Below the pieces are notes generated by a model, which worked only from the letters and a program-made list of their open reading frames with translations, was not told where the DNA came from and did no database searches. 64,000 bases of DNA, from the NCBI RefSeq assembly GCF_002056295.1, contig NZ_CP020100.1, positions 2,255,501 to 2,319,500 on the forward strand, written 5' to 3'. The position numbers and the translations under genes are program-made. Of the stretch, positions 9,493 to 17,344 are shown one piece after another (the first letter of the stretch is position 1; the number at the start of each line of letters is the position of its first letter). Source of the stretch: Halopseudomonas phragmitis (lineage in GTDB: Bacteria; Pseudomonadota; Gammaproteobacteria; Pseudomonadales; Pseudomonadaceae).

Positions 9493-9882
9493 ATGCAGAC
9501 GACGCCTGTTCCGGAGTCCCCGGAGCATATCGAAAAACGCCAGATCACCCGGCATCAGCTAGGAGCTTACCTGCAGGTTTTCAATCAGTGCACCGGTCGG
9601 CCGATAGGCTATTTGGGTAATGTATCGCGTCAGGGTCTGATGCTGATCAGCCCGTTGCCGTTGATGGTCGATGAACTGTTTGAACTGCAATTGCGCCTGC
9701 CGTCCAGTTTGCACCCCTATCAGCGGTTGGACTTTCAGGCCCGAAGCCACTGGTGTCGCGAAGATGTCACTCCGGGGCACTTCGATACTGGCTTCAGCCT
9801 GGTGGGTAACCAGCCGGCTTTTGCTGAACTGACCGATGCGCTGACCCGCTACTTCAGTTTCATGCGCACGGAAGATGCCTGA
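9493..9882 (+). CDS. PilZ-domain protein, probable c-di-GMP receptor
   Basis: 129 residues, a single PilZ domain. Both c-di-GMP motifs are visible: RxxxR (RQITR, near residue 18) and the D/NxSxxG element NVSRQG near residue 42. This predicts c-di-GMP binding; the output is not evident. A TTG at 9484 would extend it by three residues, but the ATG at 9493 is preferred because GGGAG lies ten bases upstream. It is cytoplasmic, with no signal peptide. It follows the DUF4124 gene closely. It may belong to the same second-messenger network as the Lap locus 25-35 kb away, which is inference. Confidence 0.85.
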   Translation: MQTTPVPESPEHIEKRQITRHQLGAYLQVFNQCTGRPIGYLGNVSRQGLMLISPLPLMVDELFELQLRLPSSLHPYQRLDFQARSHWCREDVTPGHFDTGFSLVGNQPAFAELTDALTRYFSFMRTEDA

Positions 9883-9930
9883 ACGCCCAGCATCGGGTAC
9901 CCTGCGGCTTTGTGTTGCAGGGAGAGGGGT

Positions 9931-11379
9931 ATGGCCGAGAGTTTTTTCTGGTACGACTTCGAGTCAACCGGCATCGATCCGCGTCGTGACCGGCCTCTGC
10001 AGGTGGCCGGCGTTCGCACCGATGCAGAGTTGAACGAGGTCGACGATCCACTGTGCATCGATTGCCAACTGTCGCCGGATATTCTGCCGCATCCGATGGC
10101 CTGTCTGGTTACCGGGATAGGCCCGGAACGGGTCATGGCGGGGCTGCCCGAGGCTGAATTCATTCAGCGTCTGCATCATGAAATGGCTACGCCGGGCACC
10201 TGTAGCGTGGGTTACAACAACCTGCGCTTCGACGACGAGATGACCCGTTTCAGCCTGTACCGGAATTTCTATGATCCCTATGCCCGTGAGTGGCAGTCAG
10301 GCAATAGTCGCTGGGACCTGCTTGATGGCTTGCGTGCCGCCCACGCCTTGCGCCCCGAGGGCATCGAGTGGCCACAGCAAGACGGGCTGGTCAGCCTGCG
10401 CCTGGAGCTGCTGACGGCCGCCAATGGCATTGATCATGGTCAGGCTCATGATGCTTTGGCCGATGTCCGTGCGACCATTGCCATGGCTCGCCTGTTGCGT
10501 CAGACCCAGCCGAAACTGTTCAACTATCTGCTGGGGCTGCGCCGTAAGCCGGCGGTTAATGCCCTGATTGATCTGCGCAACGTTCGACCGCTGGTCCATG
10601 TGTCTGGTCGTTTCGGGCGTGAGCGTCACGGATTGGCGCTGGTGTTGCCGCTGGGCTGGCATCCGGTCAATCGCAATGCATTGATTGTCTATGACCTCGC
10701 TGCCGACCCGGGCCTGCTCAATGAGCTGACGGCCGAGCAGTTGCGTCAGCGCCTGTACACTCGTCAGGAAGACTTGGCCGAGGGGCAGCAGCGTCCGGGG
10801 CTGAAGTTGGTGCATATCAATCGCTGTCCGTTTCTGGCCGACCTCAAGGTGTTGCGCGCTGAAGATATTGCGCGTCTGGGGCTGGATATGCCGCTTTTGC
10901 TGGCTAATGCCCAGGCTCTGGGGACATGGCGGGAAACCGGCCAGGCGCTGCTCAGGGAAGTTTACAGTGATACGGCTGAGCAGAAGGAGGCTCAGTCTGA
11001 TCCAGAGTTGCAACTCTATGACGGGTTTCTTAACGATACGGACAGGCAGTTGCTGCCGGACATTCGCCAGGCTGACCCCGATACACTGGCTCGACACTCC
11101 TGGCCCTTACGTGACCAGCGGTTGGTTGATCTGTTGTTCCGTTATCGGGCGCGTAACTTTCCCGATACTCTGACTGCAAGCGAGCAGGAACAGTGGCGGC
11201 AGTTTTGTCGGCAGCGGCTTCAGGGGCGGCTGCCCGGAGCACCATTGACCCTGGCAGACTTTAATCGGGTCTTGAGTGAGGCGATGCCCCAAGCTTCTGC
11301 TCAACAGCAGCAGTTGCTGCAAGACTGGCAGCGCTATGCCGAGGATCTAGCCCGTTATCTGGCCGTGAAGATGGAGTGA
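9931..11379 (+). CDS. sbcB: Exodeoxyribonuclease I (SbcB)
   Basis: 482 residues, close to the 475 of E. coli ExoI, which digests single-stranded DNA 3' to 5' in recombination and mismatch repair. The DEDDh exonuclease motifs are visible: FFWYDFESTGIDP at the N-terminus, GYNNLRFDDEMTR near residue 100, and HDALADVRATIAMA near residue 175. The ExoI-specific middle and C-terminal domains follow. An in-frame TTG at 9910 exists, but the ATG at 9931 directly follows GGGAGAGGGG and begins MAESFFWYD like the family. A strong bidirectional terminator closes the gene. Confidence 0.95.
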   Translation: MAESFFWYDFESTGIDPRRDRPLQVAGVRTDAELNEVDDPLCIDCQLSPDILPHPMACLVTGIGPERVMAGLPEAEFIQRLHHEMATPGTCSVGYNNLRFDDEMTRFSLYRNFYDPYAREWQSGNSRWDLLDGLRAAHALRPEGIEWPQQDGLVSLRLELLTAANGIDHGQAHDALADVRATIAMARLLRQTQPKLFNYLLGLRRKPAVNALIDLRNVRPLVHVSGRFGRERHGLALVLPLGWHPVNRNALIVYDLAADPGLLNELTAEQLRQRLYTRQEDLAEGQQRPGLKLVHINRCPFLADLKVLRAEDIARLGLDMPLLLANAQALGTWRETGQALLREVYSDTAEQKEAQSDPELQLYDGFLNDTDRQLLPDIRQADPDTLARHSWPLRDQRLVDLLFRYRARNFPDTLTASEQEQWRQFCRQRLQGRLPGAPLTLADFNRVLSEAMPQASAQQQQLLQDWQRYAEDLARYLAVKME

Positions 11380-11390
11380 TCCGAGTCAAT

Positions 11391-11420
11391 AAAAAACGCC
11401 CAGATCAATGGGCGTTTTTT
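11391..11420. terminator. Bidirectional intrinsic terminator between sbcB and mvaT
   Basis: A perfect 12-bp stem with a 6-base loop (AAAAAACGCCCA, GATCAA, TGGGCGTTTTTT). The A-run on one side and the T-run on the other give a U-tract in both directions, serving the convergent sbcB and mvaT transcripts. Confidence 0.92.
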
Positions 11421-11435
11421 ATTGTTTCAGTGCTT

Positions 11436-11813
11436 CTAGCCAAGCACCTTGGCCCAGCTTTCAACAGTATCGGCACCGTACTGCTCTTTCCAGGCTTTCA
11501 GGGTCTTGTGGTTGCCGCCTTTGGTTTCGACAACTTCACCAGTGTTCGGGTTCTTGTACTGTTTGACCTTGCGCGCGCGCTTGGCGCCTGCAGTGGCCTT
11601 GCCGGCCTTGGCAGCGGGGGTCAGTTTGTTATCCGGGTCGAGCAGAGCGACTACATCTTTCAACGACTTCCCGTATTGGCTCATCAGCCCTTTGAGTTTT
11701 TCTTCAAACTCGATTTCTTTCTTGAGCTTGTCGTCGTTCGACAGAGACTTCAATCGTTCGGAAAGTTCACGGATGGTTTCTTCGATCTGACGATACTCTT
11801 GCAACTTGGACAT
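11436..11813 (-). CDS. mvaT: H-NS-like nucleoid protein of the MvaT/MvaU family
   Basis: 125 residues. MvaT proteins replace H-NS in pseudomonads; they bind AT-rich DNA and silence acquired and virulence genes. The N-terminal half (YRQIEETIRELSERLKSL to about residue 60) is the oligomerising coiled coil. A lysine-rich linker follows, and the C-terminal DNA-binding domain carries KQYKNPNTGEVVETKGGNH with the GN reading loop before KTLKAWKEQYG. Length matches P. aeruginosa MvaT (124). It is monocistronic, with its own promoter in an AT-rich region and a shared terminator with sbcB. Whether the orthologue is MvaT or MvaU cannot be settled here. Confidence 0.93.
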   Translation of the reverse strand: MSKLQEYRQIEETIRELSERLKSLSNDDKLKKEIEFEEKLKGLMSQYGKSLKDVVALLDPDNKLTPAAKAGKATAGAKRARKVKQYKNPNTGEVVETKGGNHKTLKAWKEQYGADTVESWAKVLG

Positions 11814-11855
11814 GGAAGTTGATCCTTGTTTCCTGAAATTGGGGATGACGTGGCA

Positions 11856-11884
11856 ATCATAGTTAAAACGACAAAGTTATACAA
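11856..11884 (-). promoter_or_regulatory. Probable sigma-70 promoter of mvaT
   Basis: On the minus strand: TTGTAT (11884-11879), a 17-base spacer, then TATGAT (11861-11856). This puts the start near 11849 and gives a leader of about 36 bases containing AAGGA before the ATG. The region is AT-rich compared with its surroundings. Called by eye. Confidence 0.5.
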
Positions 11885-11963
11885 TGTGTCGGTTGGAATG
11901 AGGTTGATTGAAAATTACAACTATGTGACTGCGTCGATAGGTCGCAGGCCTTTTCGACAAGTG

Positions 11964-11992
11964 CTGAAAATATTCATCAGGCCGGCTAGAAT
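11964..11992 (+). promoter_or_regulatory. Probable sigma-70 promoter of purU
   Basis: CTGAAA (11964-11969), a 17-base spacer and TAGAAT (11987-11992), about 50 bases before the purU ATG. Both hexamers are near consensus and the spacing is ideal. It is divergent from the mvaT promoter about 100 bases away. Confidence 0.5.
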
Positions 11993-12044
11993 GCCCGCCT
12001 TGGTCGCGTCAACTTTGTCAGGCGCGCAGTGTGGGAGTTGAGTA

Positions 12045-12896
12045 ATGCGTACCTATCGTTTGGTAATCGCCTGTCCGGATCGGGTAGGTATTGTGGCTAA
12101 AGTCAGTAACTTGCTGGCCACCTATAATGGCTGGATCAGTGAAGCCAATCATCATTCGGATAACCTGTCGGGCTGGTTTTTCATGCGTCATGAGATCCGG
12201 GCTGATTCCCTGCCATTTGATCTGGATGGTTTGCGTACGGTTTTTGCTCCTATTGCCGCCGAGTTCTCAATGGACTGGAGGGTAAGTGATTCCTCCGAGC
12301 GCAAGAAAGTTGTGTTGATGGCCAGCCGCGAATCGCACTGTCTGGCCGACTTGCTACATCGTTGGCACAGCGGGGAGCTGGCTTGCGATATCACCAGTGT
12401 GATTTCCAACCATGATGATCTGCGCAGCATGGTCGAGTGGCACGGTATTCCTTTCCATCATGTGCCGGTTGATCCGCAGAACAAACAACCGGCCTTTGCC
12501 GAAGTGACCCGCCTGGTGGATGAACAGGGTGCCGACTGTATTGTGCTGGCGCGCTATATGCAGATTCTGCCGCCGGAGCTGTGCCAGCGCTATGCGCATC
12601 GGATCATCAATATTCACCACAGCTTCCTGCCGTCGTTCGTCGGCGCCAAGCCGTATCACCAGGCTGCTCAGCGCGGGGTCAAGCTGATTGGCGCCACCTG
12701 CCACTATGTGACCGAGGAGCTGGATGCCGGCCCTATCATTGAGCAGGATGTGGCCCGGATTACCCACCGGCACAATGTTGAAGACATGGTGCGGCTCGGG
12801 AAAGACGTGGAAAAAATGGTACTTTCGCGCGGTTTGCGCTATCACTTGGAAGACAGGGTACTGGTTCACGACAACAAAACCGTGGTTTTTAACTGA
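12045..12896 (+). CDS. purU: Formyltetrahydrofolate deformylase PurU
   Basis: 283 residues. The enzyme hydrolyses 10-formyltetrahydrofolate to formate and tetrahydrofolate, balancing one-carbon pools and supplying formate to purine synthesis. An N-terminal ACT regulatory domain (RLVIACPDRVGIVAKVSNLL, residues 4-75) is followed by the formyltransferase-fold catalytic domain, with IINIHHSFLPSFVGAKPY holding the active-site His and ELDAGPIIEQDV the catalytic Asp. Pseudomonads often carry several purU paralogues and which one this is cannot be told. The start has only a weak purine-rich site. A CBS-domain gene follows after about 50 bases. Confidence 0.95.
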   Translation: MRTYRLVIACPDRVGIVAKVSNLLATYNGWISEANHHSDNLSGWFFMRHEIRADSLPFDLDGLRTVFAPIAAEFSMDWRVSDSSERKKVVLMASRESHCLADLLHRWHSGELACDITSVISNHDDLRSMVEWHGIPFHHVPVDPQNKQPAFAEVTRLVDEQGADCIVLARYMQILPPELCQRYAHRIINIHHSFLPSFVGAKPYHQAAQRGVKLIGATCHYVTEELDAGPIIEQDVARITHRHNVEDMVRLGKDVEKMVLSRGLRYHLEDRVLVHDNKTVVFN

Positions 12897-12944
12897 TGGT
12901 GAATTGAGGTTGTGGCCGGACCCTCCAACAAGAGAGGAGGCCCT

Positions 12945-13358
12945 ATGCTCAAGTCAGTCAAAGTGCGCGACTACATGACGACTGATCTGGTGACATTCAG
13001 CCCGGAAACTGACCTGTTCCGGGCTATTGACACCCTGATCGAACATCGTATTTCTGGTGCGCCGGTAGTGGACGGTGAGGGCCACTTGCTTGGCCTGCTG
13101 TCCGAAAGTGACTGCCTCAAGGGCATTTTGTCCGGGAGTTACTTCGAGGAAGCCGGTGGTCGGGTTGAGTCGGTGATGACGGTGGTGGTGGAAACCATCG
13201 ATGCCGATGCCGATATCATCAAGGCTGGTGAACACTTCATTCAGAAACATCGACGGCGTTTGCCGGTGATGGATGAAGGCCTGCTGGTGGGGCAGATCAG
13301 TCGTCGGGATATTCTGCGCGCGGTCAAGGCCTACAATCATCACGGTGCTCCCAAATGA
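12945..13358 (+). CDS. Two-CBS-domain protein
   Basis: 137 residues consisting of a pair of CBS domains, a Bateman module that binds adenosyl nucleotides. The first begins VRDYMTTDLVTFSPETDLFR and has the RISGAPVVD core; the second begins VESVMTVVVETIDADADI and has RRLPVMDEG. There is no attached effector domain, so it would act on a partner. The ATG at 12945 follows a strong AGAGAGGAGG; the upstream in-frame GTG at 12912 is not needed. Its stop overlaps the ATG of the next small ORF (ATGA), implying coupled translation. Confidence 0.88.
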   Translation: MLKSVKVRDYMTTDLVTFSPETDLFRAIDTLIEHRISGAPVVDGEGHLLGLLSESDCLKGILSGSYFEEAGGRVESVMTVVVETIDADADIIKAGEHFIQKHRRRLPVMDEGLLVGQISRRDILRAVKAYNHHGAPK

Positions 13359-13579
13359 CCGACCTCTGGCGCGATGATGATCAGGACTATGACCCGTTGG
13401 GGCAGGCGGTGGCTGGTTTGCCACCGGTCATAGGTGGCGTTTGTCTCGCGCGCTTCGATCCTGAAGCTATGAACGCTGACAGCGGTACCGACTTTGCTGC
13501 GGTAGCCGATCTGGCGGCGACCCAGGAGGCCGCCGCCGACTCGGATTCAGATCCGGAAGCTGCCGACCAGCTCACGTAG
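13355..13579 (+). CDS. Small acidic hypothetical protein coupled to the CBS gene
   Basis: 74 residues, strongly acidic (19 Asp or Glu) with an Ala/Asp/Glu-rich tail and no recognised domain. Support for it being real is the ATGA overlap with the CBS gene and in-frame continuity with codon choice like its neighbours. Its 3' end overlaps the convergent chemoreceptor gene by 33 bases, and its low-complexity tail partly lies opposite that gene's end. It may be a lineage-specific partner of the CBS protein or a fortuitous ORF. No function is proposed. Confidence 0.45.
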   Translation: MTDLWRDDDQDYDPLGQAVAGLPPVIGGVCLARFDPEAMNADSGTDFAAVADLAATQEAAADSDSDPEAADQLT

Positions 13580-15418
13580 TCGGTTGACCTGCTGCTCCAG
13601 TGAGGTACAGGCGCGCAGGGTCGATTGCAGGTTTTCCACCCCTTCCTGATTGAGGGTGTTGATCTCGGTGATGTCCATATTCAGGCTTTCGATCACCGAT
13701 GTCTGTTCTTCGGTGGCGGTGGCGACCGACTGATTCATGTTGTCAATCTCGCCAATCCCCTGGGTGATCTCTGTCAGCCGCTGCCCGGCCTGACTGGCTA
13801 CTTCGACGCTGTGCTCGCTGTAGCGCTGACTCTCCTCCATGTTTTTCACCGCGGTGCTGGCATCGCTGCGCAGTTCTTCAATCATGTCATGGATTTCCTT
13901 GGCCGAGCTCTGAGTCCGGTGAGCGAGGCTGCGGACCTCGTCAGCGACTACGGCAAAACCGCGACCGGCCTCACCGGCACGGGCGGCTTCGATCGCCGCA
14001 TTGAGTGCCAGCAGGTTGGTCTGCTCGGAAATCCCCTGGATAACGTCGAGGATCTTACCGATATCTTCGGTGCGGTGGCTCAGGGACTGGATGGTCTGGC
14101 TGGAAGCGGTGATCTTGGCCGACAGGTCCTGCATGGCCTGAATGGTCTGGGCCACGACCTGACTACCCTGGTCGGCTCCACTGCGCGCGCCGCTGGCCTG
14201 CTGTGAGGCATCTGCTGCGTTGCGGGCAATTTCCTGGGCGGCGGCGCCCAACTCATTGATCGCGGTGGCTACGCTGTTGGTGCGACTGGCCTGTTCATCT
14301 GAGCTGGCCATATTGGCATTGGAGGCGTTGACCACATTCAGTGCGACATCGTTGAGTTCCTGGCTGGTGGTTGCCACCTGGCGAATCGAGGCGTGAATCC
14401 GCTCAACGAACTGGTTGAAGGCGGCAGCCAGGCGGCCAAATTCGTCGCGGCTGGTGACCGGCAGGCGGCGGGTCAGATCGCCTTCGCCCTGGGCGATATC
14501 TTCCAGCGCCGAGCCTAGCGAAGTCAGGGGTGTTAGCAGGTAGCGAATCAGCAGGCTGAGCAGCACGACAATGGCGATCAGGGCAATCAGTGCGGCGATC
14601 AACGCGGAAATACGGAAGCTGGTCAGGCTGGCAAAGGCCTGATCACGACTGATCGACAGCCCGACATGCCACTCCACGCCTGGCAGTCCTGTGACCGGGA
14701 TGAAGGTCAGCAAGCGGGCTTCGCCGCCCATTACTGCATCCTGTAGCTCGCTGTTGATGCGTGGCGTGTCTCCAGGGTAGATCTGGCTCAGAGTCTGGGT
14801 TTGAAGGCTGGCATTGGGGTGTACCAGAATGGTGCCATCGCGGTTGACCAGGAACGCATAGCCCATGCCGTTGAAGTCCAGTGCGTTGATGATGGTCGAG
14901 ATAGTTTTCAGGTTCAGGTCACCACCCACCACATCGTTGCCCGACGGGGTGGCGATGGTCATGATCAGGTCGCCAGTGGCGGCGTCGGTGTAAGGCTGGG
15001 TAAGAACGGTACGTCCGGCGGCCTTGGCGTCCCTGAACCAGGGCCGGGTGCGTGGATCATAGTCAGCCGGCATTTGTGAGTCCGGCCGCATGGTGAAGGC
15101 GCCGTTCATTTCGCCCAGATAACTGAAGTCGAAGGTGCGGTTGAGCGTGCGTTCTTCCAACAGCTCAATCATACGACTGCCATCGTCGGCGGCCAGATTG
15201 GAGGCCAGGTTCTCGAGTAACAGAACCCGGCCCGACAGCCAGTTGCTGATATTGGCCGCAGTCAAGCCGCCAGCATCACTCAGATAAGTGCGCAGATTGT
15301 CCTGCAGCGTCTTGCGCTGCAGGTAATCGTTGTAAAGGGAAAATGCCGAAAAGGCCGCGATTACCACAAGGCAAGCGGCGATCAGGATTTTCTGGCTGAA
15401 ACTGAGTTGGTTGGGCAT
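13547..15418 (-). CDS. Methyl-accepting chemotaxis protein with dCache sensor
   Basis: 623 residues. A transmembrane helix (about residues 8-28) is followed by a large periplasmic domain with Cache-type features ([15 protein letters not shown], then [20 protein letters not shown], and [17 protein letters not shown]). A second helix (about 270-295), a HAMP domain and the cytoplasmic signalling domain follow, with the hairpin tip [20 protein letters not shown]. dCache receptors commonly bind amino acids or other small ligands; the ligand here is unknown. The ATG at 15418 is preferred over a TTG nine bases upstream, and the ribosome site is weak. It is divergent from a second chemoreceptor 230 bases away. 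Confidence 0.92.
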   Translation of the reverse strand: MPNQLSFSQKILIAACLVVIAAFSAFSLYNDYLQRKTLQDNLRTYLSDAGGLTAANISNWLSGRVLLLENLASNLAADDGSRMIELLEERTLNRTFDFSYLGEMNGAFTMRPDSQMPADYDPRTRPWFRDAKAAGRTVLTQPYTDAATGDLIMTIATPSGNDVVGGDLNLKTISTIINALDFNGMGYAFLVNRDGTILVHPNASLQTQTLSQIYPGDTPRINSELQDAVMGGEARLLTFIPVTGLPGVEWHVGLSISRDQAFASLTSFRISALIAALIALIAIVVLLSLLIRYLLTPLTSLGSALEDIAQGEGDLTRRLPVTSRDEFGRLAAAFNQFVERIHASIRQVATTSQELNDVALNVVNASNANMASSDEQASRTNSVATAINELGAAAQEIARNAADASQQASGARSGADQGSQVVAQTIQAMQDLSAKITASSQTIQSLSHRTEDIGKILDVIQGISEQTNLLALNAAIEAARAGEAGRGFAVVADEVRSLAHRTQSSAKEIHDMIEELRSDASTAVKNMEESQRYSEHSVEVASQAGQRLTEITQGIGEIDNMNQSVATATEEQTSVIESLNMDITEINTLNQEGVENLQSTLRACTSLEQQVNRLRELVGSFRI

Positions 15419-15651
15419 GGGGCGCAAGTCTCGTTAAAACAGAATAGGAAAGCATCACCTTGATAACGTCCAGGCGGCCAAAAACTTTAATCAGGGGGAA
15501 CGCAGTGTTGTTTTTTTTGCCCCAGTCAGATGTCTGGTGATGGCGCTAAGCTATCATTGGCGGCGAGTCGGTTTCAGTTAACCGACAAAGGGTTCGCATT
15601 ATAACCGTGAGCGCGATCATTCGGGCGCTCGTTCATCGATTAGGGATTCTT

Positions 15652-17277
15652 ATGCTGTTGAGAAACTATTCCATCGCTGCCCGGCTGGCGGCGGGTTTTG
15701 CCGTGATGGCAGTAATTGTTTTGTTGTTAGGTATGCTGGGCATGCGTGAGATGGGACAGATGCGCCAGCAGGCTGAGGAGGTGGACAGCCACTGGGTGCC
15801 CGGCATGCAGTTGATCAACAGTTTTGGTCAGAACTTTATGCGGGTACGGATTTTTACCCTGCGCATCATGCTGGATGAGGACGGCAGCGATGCGGCCAGG
15901 CTCAACACGCAGATCAACGAAATGACTCGGCAGGTCGATGCCGACCGGCAGCGCTATGCAGCTCTCATAAGTTATCCGGATGAGCAACGCTTGTTCGAAC
16001 AATTCAACCGCGGCTACGAGGGTTACCTGGCGGCCCAGCGTGAGGCATTGGATCTGGCATTGAACAATCGTTTTGATCTGGCCCTACAGCATGTTGACCA
16101 GGTATTGAATCCGCAGGCCGATCAGGTGACCCAGGCACTGCTGGCCCTGGAGCGTTATACGGTTGAGAGGGTGGGCGCTGCCGCCGATGAGTCTGCGGCG
16201 AGCTACTCCAGTGCGCGCAGCATGGTGATAGTTGCGGTCATTCTGGCGGCTCTGCTTACGGTTTTGCTGGCCTGGACCCTGACCCAGAGCATTATCGGTC
16301 CAATTCGCCAGGCCGTGCAGGTCAGTGAAACTGTGGCCAAGGGGGATCTGACCCGCTTGATCCAGGTTCAGGGTCGGGATGAACCGGCCCGCCTGTTGCG
16401 GGCGCTGGCGAGCATGCAGGAGCAGTTGCGCGACACTATTGTGGGCATTTCCAACTCCTCGACCCAACTGGCTTCGGCGGCCGAAGAGTTGAACGCCGTG
16501 ACCGAGGATGCCACCCGTGGCCTGCAGCGCCAGGATGATGAAGTTCAGCAGGCGGCTACGGCGGTCAACGAGATGACTACCGCTGTCGAGGAAGTGGCCA
16601 GCAATGCTGCGTCCACCTCGGATCTCTCACAGCAGGCTACCCGGATTACCGAAGAAGGGCGTCAACAGGTCGGCAATACCCTGACCAGCATAGGAAAACT
16701 GACTGAAACCATCGGTGCTTCGGCAGATGAAGTACAGGATCTGGCCGCTCGGGCTCAGAGTATCAGCCAGGTGCTTGATGTGATCCGGGCAATCGCCGAG
16801 CAAACCAATTTGCTGGCACTCAATGCAGCGATCGAAGCGGCTCGTGCCGGCGAGGCCGGGCGCGGCTTTGCCGTGGTTGCCGATGAGGTGCGGGCGCTGG
16901 CCCATCGAACCCAACAGTCAACCAGCGAGATCGAAGAGATGATTTCCTCGATTCAGCAGGGCAGTGAGAGAGCGGTAGAGGCCATGGGTATCAGTCGTAC
17001 CATGTCCGGCAATACCCAGGCCTTGGCCGATGCGGCGGGGCAGGCATTGCGTAGCATCAGTGAGGCAATCGGCCAGATCAACGAGCGCAATCTGGTGATC
17101 GCCAGTGCAGCTGAGGAGCAGGCCCAGGTGGCGCGTGAGGTTGACCGCAATCTGGTCAATATTCGAGACCTGTCTACCCAGTCTGCAGCCGGTGCCGAGC
17201 AGACCAGCAGCTCCAGCCGCGAGCTGTCGCGTCTGGCGGTAGAGCTGAATGACCTGGTAACGCGCTTCAAGGTCTAG
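15652..17277 (+). CDS. Methyl-accepting chemotaxis protein with four-helix-bundle sensor
   Basis: 541 residues. The first transmembrane helix is [19 protein letters not shown] periplasmic helical region of about 150 residues resembling the 4HB_MCP sensor comes next, then a second helix ([20 protein letters not shown]), HAMP, and the signalling domain with [20 protein letters not shown] at the tip. The ligand is unknown. The ATG at 15652 has TAGGGA at the right distance, so it is preferred over the GTG at 15607. There is no C-terminal pentapeptide for CheR binding. It stands divergent from the dCache receptor and ends at a pair of hairpins. Confidence 0.92.
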   Translation: MLLRNYSIAARLAAGFAVMAVIVLLLGMLGMREMGQMRQQAEEVDSHWVPGMQLINSFGQNFMRVRIFTLRIMLDEDGSDAARLNTQINEMTRQVDADRQRYAALISYPDEQRLFEQFNRGYEGYLAAQREALDLALNNRFDLALQHVDQVLNPQADQVTQALLALERYTVERVGAAADESAASYSSARSMVIVAVILAALLTVLLAWTLTQSIIGPIRQAVQVSETVAKGDLTRLIQVQGRDEPARLLRALASMQEQLRDTIVGISNSSTQLASAAEELNAVTEDATRGLQRQDDEVQQAATAVNEMTTAVEEVASNAASTSDLSQQATRITEEGRQQVGNTLTSIGKLTETIGASADEVQDLAARAQSISQVLDVIRAIAEQTNLLALNAAIEAARAGEAGRGFAVVADEVRALAHRTQQSTSEIEEMISSIQQGSERAVEAMGISRTMSGNTQALADAAGQALRSISEAIGQINERNLVIASAAEEQAQVAREVDRNLVNIRDLSTQSAAGAEQTSSSSRELSRLAVELNDLVTRFKV

Positions 17278-17283
17278 GCAGGT

Positions 17284-17304
17284 CCGGCCCCCGAAAGGGG
17301 CCGG
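17284..17304 (+). terminator. GC-rich hairpin downstream of the chemoreceptor gene
   Basis: CCGGCCCC (17284-17291) pairs with GGGGCCGG (17297-17304) around a CGAAA loop, starting seven bases after the stop. There is no T-tract, so it may pause polymerase or protect the 3' end rather than act as a full intrinsic terminator. Confidence 0.5.
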
Positions 17305-17318
17305 AAGAGGCTGAATGA

Positions 17319-17338
17319 ACGGCGCCCAAGGGCGCCGT
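17319..17338. terminator. Hairpin between the convergent chemoreceptor and acylase genes
   Basis: ACGGCGCCC (17319-17327) pairs with GGGCGCCGT (17330-17338), a 9-bp perfect stem with a very tight loop, followed by CTTGATT. It lies six bases from the acylase stop, so it could serve both convergent transcripts. Confidence 0.55.
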
Positions 17339-17344
17339 CTTGAT

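Noticed and set aside
11826-12041. A 71-codon frame in the mvaT-purU gap
   Set aside because: It covers the AT-rich divergent promoter region, has no ribosome site and no homologous look.
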